Shown: one piece after another, positions 1 to 9,914 of the stretch
Position numbering within the stretch: position 1 is the stretch's first letter
Layout of the letters: each line of letters begins with the position of its first letter
NCBI RefSeq assembly: GCF_019396355.1
Contig: NZ_JAHKRK010000009.1
Location: 1-64,000 of the forward strand
Reading direction: 5' to 3'
DNA length: 64,000 nt
DNA from: Pseudonocardia nigra
GTDB taxonomy: Bacteria > Actinomycetota > Actinomycetes > Mycobacteriales > Pseudonocardiaceae
Position numbers and translations under genes: made by a program
Notes under the pieces: generated by a model
What the model saw: only the letters and a program-made list of their open reading frames with translations
Database searches by the model: none
What the model was told of the DNA's origin: nothing

Positions 1-321
1 GGGCCGGCGGCCGACGCCGCCTACGCGCGGCTCACCGACGCCGACCTCGACGCCGACGTCGACGCCGCCGTCACCCACCTGACCTCCCGGATCGGGCTCC
101 CCGCGGCGGCGATCAGCTGCCTCGGCACCGGGTCCGGCGCGGTGCCCGCCGCCCGTGCGGCGCGGCGCCATCCCTTCGCCACGACCGTGGTGCTCGATCC
201 ACCACCCGATGGCGTGGGGACGCCGGCGGGCTCCCACCCCGAGCCCGTCGCGTCGTGGACCGCCGCCGCCGACCGCCTGCACGAGGCGCTCGACCGGCGA
301 CCCCTCCCGCACGCGCAGTGA
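1..321 (+). CDS. C-terminal part of a possible dienelactone hydrolase-like protein (5' truncated)
   Basis: The reading frame is open from the first base and stops with TGA, giving the last 106 residues of a protein whose start lies outside the window. A stretch of alternating Asp/Ala (residues ~12-24) leads into an AVTHL helix, then LGTGSG and TTVVLDPPP. This order loosely resembles the region around the nucleophile elbow of dienelactone hydrolases (G-x-C/S-x-G), but the nucleophile position holds a Thr-Gly-Ser context, so activity cannot be claimed. It lies 79 bases upstream of an MFS transporter on the same strand. The family assignment is tentative; that it is a real coding end is fairly safe. 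Confidence 0.5.
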   Translation, partial: GPAADAAYARLTDADLDADVDAAVTHLTSRIGLPAAAISCLGTGSGAVPAARAARRHPFATTVVLDPPPDGVGTPAGSHPEPVASWTAAADRLHEALDRRPLPHAQ

Positions 322-400
322 CGCACGACCCGGCATCGCCCCGCTGACAGGGCCCTGCCGGACAGGGACACTCCACCACGACCCGCGACAAGGATCCGCC

Positions 401-1777
401 ATGACCACAGCCCGACCCTCGCCGCAGCTCACCAGCGCCGCGCTGGTGGCCCGACTGGAACGCGTCCCGTTCTCCCGATGGCACGTCAAGGTGCGGGTGA
501 TCGTCGGGATCGTCACGTTCTTCGAGGCCTTCGACCAGCTCCTGGTCGCCTACACCCTCCCGGTGATCCGGCAGGAGTGGGCGCTCGCCCCGTGGCAGCT
601 CACCCTCGCCGTGACGGCGGGTTCGGTGGGCATGCTCGTCGGTGCCGTCGCCTCCGGCTGGTCCGCCGACACGTTCGGCCGGGTGCGCACGATCCGGATC
701 GCGCTCGCCATCACGGTCATCGCCAGCCTGGGGCTCGCGATCTGCCCCGGGTTCTGGGCGTTCGTGCTGCTCCGGTTCGTGCAGGGGATGGGCATCGGCG
801 GGGAGGTACCGGTCGCGGCCGCCTACATCGGGGAGCTGGCGAAGGCGAAGAACCGCGGCCGGTTCGTGCTGCTCTACGAGCTGGTGTTCCCGGCGGGCAC
901 CCTGGCCGCCGCCCTGCTGGCGACGTGGATCGTGCCGGCGTTCGGGTGGCGGTGGATCTACCTGGTCGGCGTGCTGCCGGTCGTGATGCTGGTGCTGCTG
1001 CGCCGGGCGGTGCCGGAGTCGCCGCGCTGGCTCGCGGCAAAGGGCAGGCTCGCGGAGGCGGAGGCCGAGGTCGAGCGCATCGAGCGGGCCGTCGAGGCGT
1101 CCACCGGGCGGCCGCTGCCCGCGCCTGCCCCGGCCGCGGCCCCGGTGGCGGCCCCGGCGCCGACCACCCGCCTCGCCGAGCTGTTCCAGGGGATGTACCG
1201 GCGCCGTGTCGTGGTCGTCTCCGCGCTGTGGTTCACCGCGTTCTTCGTCAACTACGGGCTCACGTCGTGGCTGCCGACGATCTACACCGGCACCTACGGC
1301 CTCAGCCTCGACCACGCGCTGCAGCTGTCGCTGCTCAGCACCGTCGCCGGATTCACCGGCTGCGTGGCGGCCGCGTTCACCGTCGACCGGATCGGCCGCC
1401 GTCGCGTGCTGCTGGGCGGGATGAGCCTCGCCGGCCTGGCGCTGCTCGCCCTCGCGGTGACCGGCGCGGGCACGGCCGGGCAGGTGGCGCTGCTGAGCAC
1501 GGTGGCGGCGACGTGCAGCTTTGCGGCCAACATCACGCTCTACCTCTACACCCCGGAGCTGTTCCCGACCCGTTCCCGGGCGCTCGGCACCAGCATCGGG
1601 GCGGCCTGGAACCGGATCGGCGTCATCACCGGCCCGATCGTCGTGGCCGCGGCCGTCACCAGCGGCAGCATCGCCGTCGCGTTCGCGGTGCTGGGTGTGG
1701 TGAGCCTGGTCGGCGTGGTGGTGGCGCTCGCCGGCCCCGAGACCGCCGGCCGGAAGCTGGAGGACGTGTCGCCCTGA
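401..1777 (+). CDS. MFS transporter, sugar/aromatic-acid porter type
   Basis: A 458-residue inner-membrane permease with about 12 hydrophobic segments, the usual size for the major facilitator superfamily. Visible signatures are FFEAFDQLLVAYTLP in helix 1 (an aromatic-acid-porter-like position), the loop 2-3 motif GWSADTFGR (residues ~86-94, form GxxxDxxGR), GIGGEVPVAAAYIGEL in helix 4, and PESPRWL before the central loop, which is typical of the sugar porter and AAHS branches. The central loop is Ala/Pro-rich. The ATG was chosen because AAGGA lies 7 bases upstream; the open frame extends further 5' but without family similarity. It ends 3 bases before a convergent lipoprotein gene. The substrate cannot be told from sequence. 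Confidence 0.9.
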   Translation: MTTARPSPQLTSAALVARLERVPFSRWHVKVRVIVGIVTFFEAFDQLLVAYTLPVIRQEWALAPWQLTLAVTAGSVGMLVGAVASGWSADTFGRVRTIRIALAITVIASLGLAICPGFWAFVLLRFVQGMGIGGEVPVAAAYIGELAKAKNRGRFVLLYELVFPAGTLAAALLATWIVPAFGWRWIYLVGVLPVVMLVLLRRAVPESPRWLAAKGRLAEAEAEVERIERAVEASTGRPLPAPAPAAAPVAAPAPTTRLAELFQGMYRRRVVVVSALWFTAFFVNYGLTSWLPTIYTGTYGLSLDHALQLSLLSTVAGFTGCVAAAFTVDRIGRRRVLLGGMSLAGLALLALAVTGAGTAGQVALLSTVAATCSFAANITLYLYTPELFPTRSRALGTSIGAAWNRIGVITGPIVVAAAVTSGSIAVAFAVLGVVSLVGVVVALAGPETAGRKLEDVSP

Positions 1778-1780
1778 CCG

Positions 1781-2551
1781 TCAGGAGGCCGGGACGAACC
1801 GCACGCGGAACATCGTCGGCCAGAGCTTGCCGGTGATCAGGAACTCCCCGTCGCCCGCCGCCGCGATCCCGTTGAGGACGTCGGCGGCGGCGCGCTGGTC
1901 GGCGTCGAGGAGACCCTCGGCGTCGACCACGGCGGTGACCCGCCCGTCGCCCGGGTCGATGCGGACGATCCGCTCGGTCTGCCACACGTTGGCCCAGACC
2001 TGCCCGGCCACGCACTCCAGCTCGTTGAGCCGGGTCACCGGCTCTCCGTCGAGCGTCACGGTCACCGACCCGGTCTCGGCGAACGTGACGGGGTCGTGGA
2101 AGCGCAGCCGCTCGGTGCCGTCGCTGCGCACGAGCCGGTCGCCGTCGCGGCACAGCCCCCAGCCCTCGCCGTCCATCGGGACCTGCCGCAGCAGCGTGAA
2201 CGTGGCGCGGTCCCATTCGAGCGCCACGCCGTCGCGCCAGGTGAGCTGCCAGATGCGGTCGTCGACGACGGTGATGCCCTCGCCGAACAGTTCACCCGGC
2301 AGGGGGACGGCCCGCAGCACGGCGCCGGTGGCGGGGTCCAGCTCGCGCAGCTGTGACCGCCCCTCCAGCCCCGTGCCCTCGTACAGCCTGCCGTCGGCGA
2401 TCTCGAGGCCCTGGGTGAACGCCGCGGTGTCGTGCGGCACCTCGGCCAGCACCTCGGGCCGCAGGACGGCGGTGGTGGGGGCGGGCGCCGCGGCGGCGCA
2501 TCCCGCCATCACCAGCAGCAGCGCGCCCAGCAGTGCACGGCCGAAGGTCAT
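1781..2551 (-). CDS. Glutaminyl-peptide cyclotransferase (glutamine cyclotransferase), lipoprotein
   Basis: 256 residues. The N-terminus is a lipoprotein signal, a hydrophobic run ending in VMAGC at about residue 17, so the protein is probably anchored outside the cytoplasmic membrane. The remainder matches the plant/bacterial glutamine cyclotransferase beta-propeller: TQGLEI, YEGTGLEGRS, LNELECV, VWANVWQTE and LNGIA occur in the expected order. The family converts N-terminal glutamine of peptides to pyroglutamate. The start at MTFGR is chosen because it opens the signal peptide; the frame continues upstream but encodes no signal. It is divergent from the DUF3027 gene with only 28 bases between the starts. 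Confidence 0.85.
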   Translation of the reverse strand: MTFGRALLGALLLVMAGCAAAAPAPTTAVLRPEVLAEVPHDTAAFTQGLEIADGRLYEGTGLEGRSQLRELDPATGAVLRAVPLPGELFGEGITVVDDRIWQLTWRDGVALEWDRATFTLLRQVPMDGEGWGLCRDGDRLVRSDGTERLRFHDPVTFAETGSVTVTLDGEPVTRLNELECVAGQVWANVWQTERIVRIDPGDGRVTAVVDAEGLLDADQRAAADVLNGIAAAGDGEFLITGKLWPTMFRVRFVPAS

Positions 2552-2579
2552 AGCGGGAGAGGGTGGCACAATTCCTGCG

Positions 2580-3359
2580 ATGAACGCCGTACCGACCCTC
2601 GACGCGCCCACCCGGCTCGTGGACGCGGTGGCGCAGGCCCGGTCCGCCGCCGTCGACGAAGCCGCTGCCGATCTCGGCCGGCAGGCCGCCGCCGACGCGG
2701 TGGGCGAGCACCTGGAGGCCGTCGCGGAAGGGCCGGGCGCGGTCACCCACTACTTCGCCGCCACGCAGGGCGGCTACCGCGGCTGGCGGTGGTCGGTCAC
2801 GCTCGGCTGGGCGGGCGACGACACGCCGGTCACGGTCAGCGAGGTCGTGCTGCTGCCCGGCCCCGACGCGCTCGTCGCGCCCGAATGGGTGCCCTGGCAC
2901 GAGCGGGTCCGACCCGGTGACCTCGGTGTCGGCGACCTGCTGCCCACGCCCGACGGCGACGAGCGCCTCGTCCCCGGCTACCTCGCCTCGGACGACCCGG
3001 CGATCGAGGAGGTCGCCCGCGAGGTCGGCCTCGGCCGGTCGAAGGTGCTGTCGCGGGCGGGCCGGGAGTCCGCGGCGCGGCGCTGGCACGACGGGCCGCA
3101 CGGTCCCCGCTCCGACATGGCCCGCTCCGCCCCCGCCCCGTGTGTCACCTGCGGCTTCCTGCTGCCGCTCGCGGGTTCGATGCGGGGCGCGTTCGGCGTC
3201 TGCGGCAACGAGTACTCCCCGGCCGACGGCGCGGTCGTCGACGTCGCCTTCGGCTGCGGCGCCCACTCCGACGTGCAGCTCGAGCCCGCGTCGCCGGTTG
3301 CGGTCGCCGAGCTCGTCTACGACGACGGGGTCGACCTGGAGCCGAGCGCGAACGCGTGA
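2580..3359 (+). CDS. DUF3027 family protein
   Basis: 259 residues recognised as the actinobacterial DUF3027 family, function unknown. Two parts are visible: an N-terminal alpha/beta half with HYFAATQGGYRGWRW and WVPWHERVRPGD, and a C-terminal half with a cysteine cluster (CVTCGF, GVCGNE, GCGAH) that could bind zinc. The ATG sits seven to eight bases after a CACAAT -10-like hexamer, suggesting a leaderless transcript. In other actinomycetes this gene is found near cold-shock and Hsp90-like genes; here the large Hsp90-like ATPase follows, separated by a palindromic repeat. No enzymatic motif was recognised. Confidence 0.8.
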   Translation: MNAVPTLDAPTRLVDAVAQARSAAVDEAAADLGRQAAADAVGEHLEAVAEGPGAVTHYFAATQGGYRGWRWSVTLGWAGDDTPVTVSEVVLLPGPDALVAPEWVPWHERVRPGDLGVGDLLPTPDGDERLVPGYLASDDPAIEEVAREVGLGRSKVLSRAGRESAARRWHDGPHGPRSDMARSAPAPCVTCGFLLPLAGSMRGAFGVCGNEYSPADGAVVDVAFGCGAHSDVQLEPASPVAVAELVYDDGVDLEPSANA

Positions 3360-3395
3360 GCCGCCCCGCGCGCCACCCCCGCCCGCCGCAGATGC

Positions 3396-3444
3396 CAGCA
3401 AGGTGGCAATACTGCCGTCCAGTGACAGTATTGCCACCTTGCTG
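3396..3444. repeat. Palindromic repeat family A, copy 1
   Basis: Perfect 19-bp inverted repeat, left arm 3396-3414 beginning CAGCAAGGTGGCAATACTG, with an 11-base loop. Two further copies lie at 22953-22995 (opposite orientation) and 26844-26886. It sits between the DUF3027 stop and the next start. It could form a strong hairpin in either strand's RNA and may double as a terminator, although there is no T-tract. Confidence 0.85.
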
Positions 3445-3468
3445 CCGTTCGGGGCCGGGGCGACGGCG

Positions 3469-6345
3469 GTGACGGATCCGTTCGGGACCGGCTCGTTGCG
3501 GGCTGCGGTACTCCAGGCCTGGGGGGCCTCGCCGACCCGGTTCCGGGAGGACGCCAACGCCGAGGAGGACCTGCGCCTCGGCGGCTACGCCGACGCCTGG
3601 TTCGTCGAGCTGGCCCAGAACGCTGCGGACGCCGCCCGCGCCGCCGGGGTTCCCGGCCGCCTGCGCGTCGCGCTCGACGGGAACGAGCTGCGGGTCGCCA
3701 ACACCGGCGCGCCGTTGGACGCGGCCGGCGTCGCGGCGCTCGCGTCGCTGCGCGCGTCCGCCAAGCGGGACGACGCCGGGTCGGTCGGCCGGTTCGGCGT
3801 CGGGTTCGCCGCGGTGCTGGCCGTCTCCGACGCCCCGCGGATCGTCGGCTCGGGAGGTGGCGTCGCCTTCTCCGCGGCCCGCACCGCCGAGGCCGTCGCC
3901 GCGCTCCCCGGTCCGGCTGCCGAGCTGGCCCGCCGCGGCGAGCCGCCGATCCTGCGGCTGGTTTGGCCGGCGGACGAGGAGCCGCCCGCCGGGTTCGACA
4001 CCGAGGTGCGGCTGCCCCTGCGGCCCGGCACCGACGGGGCGGCGCTGCTCGCCCAGGCCCGCGCCACCGCGGCCGACCTGCTGCTCGCCCTGCCCGACGT
4101 CGTCGAGATCGCGGTGGACGGCGAGGTCGTCCGCCGGGAGGACGGCCCGGGCGACGGCGAGGTGACGGTCGGGGGCCGCCGCTTCCGGCTGGTCCGCGCC
4201 ACGGGCACGCTGACCGACGCCGACGCGCTGGGACAGGCCACCGAGCAGCGCGGACGGCGCGACTGGACCGTCTGCTGGGCGCTGCCGCTCACCGCCGAGG
4301 GCGCCCTCGATCCGGTTCGCGACGACGTGCTGCACGCCCCGACCGCGAGCGGCGAGCGGCTGGCCCTGCCCGCCCGGCTGATCGCGACCCTCCCGCTGGA
4401 GCCCGACCGGCGCCGCGTGCGGCCCGGCCCGGCGGCCGACCGCGTGCTGGCCGGTGCCGCGACGGCCTACCTCGACCTGGTCCGCGCCGTCGCGCCCGAG
4501 CAGCGGGTCGCGCTGGTGCCCGAGGCGGGGTTCCCACGTTCCGAGCTCGACGGCCGGCTGCGGGAACTGCTGCTCGACGCGCTGCGCGGCGCGGACTGGC
4601 TGCCCACTGTGACGGGCGCCGAGGTGGCGCCCGGCCGCGCCGAGTGGCTGGACCTGCCCGGCGCCGCCGACCGCCTGCTCGCGCTGCTCGCCAAGGCCGA
4701 TGCCGGGTTCGACGCGCTCCTGGCCACCGACCAGGCCCCGCCCGCAGCGCTCGGCGTGTCCCAGATCGGCACGGCCGCACTGGTGGACCGGCTGCTCGGC
4801 GTCGAGTGCCCGCCGGCGTGGTGGCGTACGGTGTACGCCGCACTGGAACCGCTCGCGGAGACCGTGCCGGGGCTGCTCGACGAGCTGCGTGCCCTGCCCG
4901 TCCCGCTCGGCGACGGCCGTAGCGCGCCGGGCCCGGCCACCGTGCTGCTCCCGCCGCAGCCGCCGTCCGCCGCGGTGGACGCGATCGCGGCGCTGGCCCT
5001 GCCGGGGCTGCACCTCGCAGACCCGGCGGCCCTCCACCCGCTGCTCACCCGGCTGGGGGCGGCCGAGGCCGACCCGGGGGGTCTACTCGAACACCCGGCG
5101 CTGCTCGACGCCGTCGATCGGTCGCTGGACGACGCCGAGGCCGGGCTCGACGTCACCCCGCTCGCCGAGGCCGTGCTGCAGCTCGTCGCCGACCGGGGCG
5201 AGGCGCCCGCGGGCCTCGCCGCGCTGGCGCTCCCCGACGCCGAGGGCCGCCCCGCCCGCGCCGACGAGCTGATGCTGCCCGACGCGGCGCTGCGGCCGCT
5301 GCTCGCCGACGACGTCCCGCTCGACGTGCTGGATGCGGACCTCGCGGCGAAGCTGCCGCGGTCGGCGCTCACCGCCGTCGGGGTGCTGGACGGGTTCACC
5401 GTGGTCGCCGAGGACGACCTGGCAGGCCCCGACCACGACCTCGACGACGAGGACCGTTGGTGGGACGGCCTGGAGGAGCCGCCGGCGCGGTTGGTGGCCG
5501 TCCGGGACCTGGACCTGGTGGCCGACGACGCGTGGCCCGCCGCGCTCGCCGTCCTCGCCGCCGACCGCGACACCCGGGCGGCGATCACCGGCGATGCGCA
5601 CGGCTACACCTCGTGGTGGCTGGCGCGCCACGCCCGGCTCGGCGGCCGCCGCCCCGGGCACTGGCGCCTCCCGTCGGCCGAACACCTCGCCGCCGTCTAC
5701 GACCCGCCCCCGCCCCTCGAGGTCGATGAGGCCGTCCTCGCCGCGATCGGGGTGCGCGCCGACCTCACCGTCGCCGACACCCGCGCGGCCGCCGACCTGC
5801 TGGCCCGCCTCGGCGATCCGGAGCGGCACCCGCACGCCGCGCTCGTCGCCGAGGCGCACGCCGCGCTGGCCGGCGCGGTGGCCGCCGGCCGTGTGCACCC
5901 GGCGGACCTGGAGCTTCCGCAGCAGGTCAGGGCGCTGGACGGGTCGGTCACCGACGTCGAGGTGGCGATGGTGCTCGACGCGCCGTGGCTCGCGGCCGTA
6001 CTCGGAGCGGGCGAGCTCGTGATCGGCGGCGACGACCCGGCCGCGCTGGCGGACCTGCTCGACCTGCCGCTCGCGTCCGACGTCGTCGCGGGCGAGGTGG
6101 AGAGCGACGGCAAGGCCGTGCGCTGGGCGGATGTGGCGGAGGTCGTCGTGGCGTGCCACACGCTGGGGCCGGCGGTCCCGGACGGCGAGCTGATGCTGCA
6201 CGACGAGCTGTGGGTGCGCGTCTCCCGGCCGGTGACCGGGCGGTTCTCGGTCCCGACCTGGAGAGACGGGTCCGGCCGGTGGCACGCGGCCGACCCCGTG
6301 CGCGCGCTGCTCGGCCTGCTCGCCGACGACACTCTTGTGGAGTGA
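3469..6345 (+). CDS. Large GHKL (Hsp90/sacsin-type) ATPase domain protein
   Basis: 958 residues. The N-terminus carries a GHKL ATP-binding fold: [14 protein letters not shown] (residues 48-60, Hsp90 N-box with Asn51 and Asp54), VANTG (77-81, equivalent of the DxGxG strand), and [14 protein letters not shown] (104-117, glycine-rich lid). This is the layout of sacsin N-terminal-like proteins of actinomycetes. The remaining ~750 residues are Ala/Leu/Asp-rich with no motif I recognise. The GTG start ([10 protein letters not shown]) matches the family's usual N-terminus; longer frames run through the palindrome just upstream and are rejected. A chaperone-like or conformational role is inferred from the fold only. 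The frame ends close to mshA. Confidence 0.8.
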   Translation: MTDPFGTGSLRAAVLQAWGASPTRFREDANAEEDLRLGGYADAWFVELAQNAADAARAAGVPGRLRVALDGNELRVANTGAPLDAAGVAALASLRASAKRDDAGSVGRFGVGFAAVLAVSDAPRIVGSGGGVAFSAARTAEAVAALPGPAAELARRGEPPILRLVWPADEEPPAGFDTEVRLPLRPGTDGAALLAQARATAADLLLALPDVVEIAVDGEVVRREDGPGDGEVTVGGRRFRLVRATGTLTDADALGQATEQRGRRDWTVCWALPLTAEGALDPVRDDVLHAPTASGERLALPARLIATLPLEPDRRRVRPGPAADRVLAGAATAYLDLVRAVAPEQRVALVPEAGFPRSELDGRLRELLLDALRGADWLPTVTGAEVAPGRAEWLDLPGAADRLLALLAKADAGFDALLATDQAPPAALGVSQIGTAALVDRLLGVECPPAWWRTVYAALEPLAETVPGLLDELRALPVPLGDGRSAPGPATVLLPPQPPSAAVDAIAALALPGLHLADPAALHPLLTRLGAAEADPGGLLEHPALLDAVDRSLDDAEAGLDVTPLAEAVLQLVADRGEAPAGLAALALPDAEGRPARADELMLPDAALRPLLADDVPLDVLDADLAAKLPRSALTAVGVLDGFTVVAEDDLAGPDHDLDDEDRWWDGLEEPPARLVAVRDLDLVADDAWPAALAVLAADRDTRAAITGDAHGYTSWWLARHARLGGRRPGHWRLPSAEHLAAVYDPPPPLEVDEAVLAAIGVRADLTVADTRAAADLLARLGDPERHPHAALVAEAHAALAGAVAAGRVHPADLELPQQVRALDGSVTDVEVAMVLDAPWLAAVLGAGELVIGGDDPAALADLLDLPLASDVVAGEVESDGKAVRWADVAEVVVACHTLGPAVPDGELMLHDELWVRVSRPVTGRFSVPTWRDGSGRWHAADPVRALLGLLADDTLVE

Positions 6346-6373
6346 ACGACTTCGCGGCGTGCTACACAGGGTC

Positions 6374-7687
6374 GTGACTTCCGCGAGCAACCGCGCGTTC
6401 TGGCGACCCCGGCGGGTCTGCCTGCTCTCGGTGCACACCTCGCCGTTGGAGCAACCGGGCACGGGTGACGCGGGCGGCATGAACGTCTACGTCGTGGAGA
6501 CCGCCACCCGGATGGCCCGCCGCGGCGTCGACGTCGAGATCTTCACGCGCGCGACCTCCTCGGACCTCCCGCCGGTGGCCGAGCTGGCGCCGGGCGTGCT
6601 CGTCCGGCACGTCGTCGCGGGCCCGTTCGAAGGCCTCGGCAAGCACGACCTGCCCAGCCAGCTGTGCGCCTTCACCGCGGGCGTCCTCCGCACGGAGGCC
6701 CGCCACGAGCCTGGCTACTACGACGTCGTCCACTCCCACTACTGGCTCTCCGGACAGGTCGGGTGGCTGGCCAAGGACCGCTGGGGCGTGCCGCTCGTGC
6801 ACAGCGCCCACACGCTCGCCCGCGTCAAGAACGCCGCGCTCGCCGACGGTGACGCGCCGGAGCCGAACGTGCGGGTGATCGGCGAGGACCAGGTGGTGGC
6901 CGAGTCCGACCGGCTGATCGGCAACACCGACGAGGAGAGCCGCCAGCTCGTCGAGCTGTACGACGCCGACCCGACGCGTACCGTCACGATCCCGCCGGGG
7001 GTCGACCTCGTCCGGTTCGCCCCGGGTGACCGGCAGGCGGCCCGGCGCGCACTGGGCATCACGCCGGACGCCGTGGTGCTCGCGTTCGTCGGCCGGATCC
7101 AGCCGCTCAAGGCCCCGGACGTGCTGTTGCGCGCCGCGGCGGAACTGCTGCGCCGCGAGCCGGCGCTGCGCTCCCGGCTCGTCGTGCTCGTCGCGGGCGG
7201 CCCGTCCGGCAGCGGGCTCACCGAGCCCACCGCCCTGCACGAGCTCGGAGCATCCCTCGGGATCAGCGACGTGCTGCGCTTCCTCCCGCCGCAGGGCGGC
7301 GCCGGCCTCGTCGACGTCTATCGGGCGGCCGACGTGGTCGCCGTGCCCAGTCACAACGAGTCGTTCGGCCTGGTGGCGCTGGAGGCGCAGGCCTGCGGCA
7401 CCCCGGTGGTCGCGGCCCGCGTTGGGGGGCTGCCGGTGGCCGTGGCCGACGGCCGTTCCGGCCTGCTCGTACCCGGTCACGGCGCCGACCAGTGGGCCGA
7501 CGCGCTGGCCGCGGTGGCGCTGGTGCCCGGGCGGCGCGCCGAGCTGGCCGCGGGAGCGGTCGAGCACGCGCAGAGGTTCTCCTGGGAGCGCACCACCGAC
7601 GCCCTGCTGGAGACCTACACCGACGCCGCCGCCGAGTTCGCCGCCCGCCAGCGGCTGGCGTGCGAGCGGGCGGTCGCGCAGGGATGA
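6374..7687 (+). CDS. mshA: D-inositol-3-phosphate glycosyltransferase MshA (mycothiol synthesis)
   Basis: 437-residue GT-B glycosyltransferase of family 4. It transfers GlcNAc from UDP-GlcNAc to 1-L-myo-inositol 1-phosphate, the first committed step of mycothiol synthesis, in the cytoplasm. Diagnostic stretches are [20 protein letters not shown] (residues 21-40), [23 protein letters not shown], and the E-x7-E donor-site motif in [11 protein letters not shown]. The GTG at VTSASNR is preferred: a TACACA hexamer lies just upstream, allowing a near-leaderless transcript, and the next in-frame option is a TTG inside the preceding gene. A ybjN-like gene follows, as in mycobacteria (Rv0486-Rv0487). 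Confidence 0.93.
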   Translation: MTSASNRAFWRPRRVCLLSVHTSPLEQPGTGDAGGMNVYVVETATRMARRGVDVEIFTRATSSDLPPVAELAPGVLVRHVVAGPFEGLGKHDLPSQLCAFTAGVLRTEARHEPGYYDVVHSHYWLSGQVGWLAKDRWGVPLVHSAHTLARVKNAALADGDAPEPNVRVIGEDQVVAESDRLIGNTDEESRQLVELYDADPTRTVTIPPGVDLVRFAPGDRQAARRALGITPDAVVLAFVGRIQPLKAPDVLLRAAAELLRREPALRSRLVVLVAGGPSGSGLTEPTALHELGASLGISDVLRFLPPQGGAGLVDVYRAADVVAVPSHNESFGLVALEAQACGTPVVAARVGGLPVAVADGRSGLLVPGHGADQWADALAAVALVPGRRAELAAGAVEHAQRFSWERTTDALLETYTDAAAEFAARQRLACERAVAQG

Positions 7688-7694
7688 TCGCATC

Positions 7695-8189
7695 GTGAGT
7701 ACGGAGGACGGGCGCGCGGTCGACGCGACGGTGACCGCCGCGCTGGCCGAGCTGGAGGTCGACCACCACCGACGCGAACCGGGGCAGTTCATCGTCACGC
7801 TGCCCGGCACGAACCGGCTCCAGACGCACTGCTGGCTGCTGGTCCGCGAGCACGCGCTGTTCGTGCAGGCGTTCGTGTGCCGCAGGCCCGACGAGGGTCA
7901 CGAGGGCGTCTACCGGTTCATGCTGCAGCGCAACGCGCGGCTCTACGGCGTGCACTACGCGCTGGACCGGGTCGGTGACATTCACCTGATCGGCCGCGTC
8001 GGTCTGCACGCGGTCACCGCCGCCGAGCTCGACCGGGTGCTCGGGCAGGTGCTGGAGGCCGCCGACGGTGACTTCAACACCCTGCTGGAGCTGGGCTTCG
8101 CCGCCTCGATCCGGCGCGAGTACGCCTGGCGGCAGGAGCGCGGCGAGAGCCTGGCCAACCTACGGGCGTTCGAGCACCTGTTCTCGTAG
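7695..8189 (+). CDS. YbjN domain-containing protein (Rv0487-like)
   Basis: 164 residues with the YbjN fold, similar to type III secretion chaperones, recognised from PGTNRLQTHCWLLV, LFVQAFVCRRPDE, RNARLYGVHYALD and DIHLIGRVGLHAVT. The mycobacterial counterpart always follows mshA, as here, with 7 bases between the genes, so the two are probably co-transcribed. AGGGA lies about 11 bases before the GTG. The molecular function is unknown; a role as partner or regulator of MshA is guilt by association only. Confidence 0.85.
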   Translation: MSTEDGRAVDATVTAALAELEVDHHRREPGQFIVTLPGTNRLQTHCWLLVREHALFVQAFVCRRPDEGHEGVYRFMLQRNARLYGVHYALDRVGDIHLIGRVGLHAVTAAELDRVLGQVLEAADGDFNTLLELGFAASIRREYAWRQERGESLANLRAFEHLFS

Positions 8190-8257
8190 CGGGTCCCGAG
8201 ATCGGATCGTGACCGCGCCCGGCCAACCGCGGTGCCGGCGGTGGCCGTCCTGGCGCC

Positions 8258-9190
8258 GTGACGGGACGGAAGCGCGGGCGCACGGCGGTGCTGGTCGGGC
8301 TCGGCGCGGTGGTCCTCGTGGTGGTCGCCGTGGCCGTGGCGGGCCTCGGCAGCAGTGGTGGCGCCTCCGCGGGCCGTCCCTCCATCGCGACGGCGGAGCC
8401 CGAGATCGCGATGGAACGCGACGCGAGCACGTCATCCGGCGAGGCGAGCGGCTCCGCTGCCGTGCCGGACGCGCCCGCGCAGGGCGTTCCCGTGGGCGGC
8501 GTGCAGCGCGCGCTGGTGCGCACGGCGCAGCTCACCGTCGAGGTCGAGGACCCGGCGGGGGCGGCGCGACAGGCGCGTACCGCGGCAGCCGGCGCGGGCG
8601 GGTTCGTCACCGAGGAGCAGTCGGGCGACACCGGCAGTTGGCTGGTGCTGCGAGTGCCCGCCGACGCCCTCGATCGCCTGATGGCCGACATCGCTGCGTT
8701 CGGGCACGTCGCCGCGCGCAGCACGCAGACGCTCGACGCCACCGAGGAGGTCGTCGACCTCGACGCGCGCGTCGCGAGCCAGCAGGCGAGCGTGGCGCGG
8801 ATCCGGGCGCTGCTCGCGGAGGCCGAGTCGATCGGCGACGTCGTCGCGATCGAGTCCGAGCTGGCGACTCGGGAGGCCGAGCTGGACTCCCTGACGCGCC
8901 GCCTCGAGATGCTGCGTGACCAGGTGGCGCTGTCGACCCTGACCGTCGACCTCCGGGCGCCCGGCGGCCCGCAGGTGACCGACCCGCCCGCACCGGGCTT
9001 CCTCGACGGCCTCGCGAGCGGGTGGGAGGGGCTGCGGGCGATCGGATCGGTCGCGGCCGCCGCGGTCGGGTTCCTGGTGCCGTTCCTGCCGGCGCTGGCC
9101 GTGCTCGGCGGAATCGCATGGCTGGTGCGCCGCGCGGTGCGGAGGCGGCGGGTATCGGGTGACGGCCCGGTCGCGGACGGGGAGACCTGA
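8258..9190 (+). CDS. DUF4349 membrane protein
   Basis: 310 residues. A single membrane helix near the N-terminus (about residues 9-29) is followed by a Ser/Ala-rich linker, then the extracytoplasmic DUF4349 domain: VRTAQLTVEVED, VLRVPADALDRLM, STQTLDATEEVVDLDARV, with a predicted coiled coil from about 165 to 225 (IRALLAEAESIGDVVAIESE, REAELDSLTRRLEMLRDQV). A second membrane helix near residues 260-285 is followed by a basic cytoplasmic tail. The start is the GTG opening the basic N-terminus. The function of DUF4349 is unknown. A convergent small gene lies downstream. Confidence 0.8.
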   Translation: MTGRKRGRTAVLVGLGAVVLVVVAVAVAGLGSSGGASAGRPSIATAEPEIAMERDASTSSGEASGSAAVPDAPAQGVPVGGVQRALVRTAQLTVEVEDPAGAARQARTAAAGAGGFVTEEQSGDTGSWLVLRVPADALDRLMADIAAFGHVAARSTQTLDATEEVVDLDARVASQQASVARIRALLAEAESIGDVVAIESELATREAELDSLTRRLEMLRDQVALSTLTVDLRAPGGPQVTDPPAPGFLDGLASGWEGLRAIGSVAAAAVGFLVPFLPALAVLGGIAWLVRRAVRRRRVSGDGPVADGET

Positions 9191-9234
9191 GCCGTGCCTC
9201 GTCGCGGCGGGAACTCCCCCGGGTCCTCGGCCGG

Positions 9235-9540
9235 CTACCCGCCGGTGTCGCCCTCCTCGATCGCCCTGCCGGCCTCGACCTCGAGCCGCATCACGTCGCG
9301 TTCGTAGGCCTCCAGCTCGCCGAGGGGGTCGTCCGCGTGCCGGAACGGCTCCGCGGCCAGGTGCGCGAGCTGGAACACCAGCTCGGTCAGCCCGTCCGGG
9401 CCGTGCCGCCGCGAGGTCTCCCGGACGACGTCGTCGACGGCGTGCGGGCGCTCGCCGCTCGCGTCGTCGGCCAGGACGGCCCTGACGGCGGTGATCGCTG
9501 CGTACATCGCCGCGGCCGCGGGTTCCGGGGCTCGTGCCAT
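9235..9540 (-). CDS. Small hypothetical protein
   Basis: 101 residues, mostly helical by composition (AAMYAAITAVRAVLADD, LVFQLAHLAAEPFRH, ELEAYERDVMRLEVEAG), acidic, with no signal peptide or membrane helix. Short helical acidic proteins like this are common orphan genes in actinomycetes and no family is recognised. The ATG at MARAPEP is chosen over an earlier GTG because the extra residues are low complexity. It is convergent with the DUF4349 gene (44 bases between stops). Confidence 0.55.
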   Translation of the reverse strand: MARAPEPAAAAMYAAITAVRAVLADDASGERPHAVDDVVRETSRRHGPDGLTELVFQLAHLAAEPFRHADDPLGELEAYERDVMRLEVEAGRAIEEGDTGG

Positions 9541-9914
9541 GGGGACAGCGTGTCGGACGGCGCGCAAGGACGGATTGGGTCGGTGCGACCGGTGGGGCGG
9601 AGCGGCCCGGGATCTGAGGGGGAGTCATGAACTCGGGCCACTCCGCGGTAACCGCCACAGCCGCGGGATCGGGGGTATCACGCGGGCTGGGCCTCGGTCA
9701 CGGCGAGGGGACGCCGGGACCGGCCCGCCGGCGAGCGAGCTCGTCACGCGGGCCGACCCACCATGGCAGCCGCGTGATTGAGGCGACAACCCTTGAGGGC
9801 TAGGCCGTTCGGGTGGTTCGACTTACGGTGCTCGCAACCGCAACCGGATCTAGCATGATTCGCCCGACCGGTGCGGCCGGTCCATCGGTACGGCAACTCG
9901 CAAGGGAGCGTCGC
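9541..9914. other. Intergenic region with promoter for the CoA-ligase gene
   Basis: 374 bases between a leftward small gene and the rightward ligase. A TAGCAT -10-like hexamer lies at 9853-9858 and CAAGGGAG at 9901-9908 is the ribosome binding site. A 58-codon frame starting at 9627 has a GGGGGAG upstream but poor codon use and no similarity, so it is not called. Nothing else was recognised. Confidence 0.5.

Noticed and set aside
9627-9803. 58-codon frame with a GGGGGAG upstream in the gap before the ligase gene
   Set aside because: Codon use (GTA, ACA, TCA) is unlike the neighbours, no similarity was recognised, and the ligase promoter overlaps it.
9815-9850. tRNA-like GGTTCGA sequence
   Set aside because: No acceptor stem or anticodon arm can be folded around it; no tRNA was found in the window.
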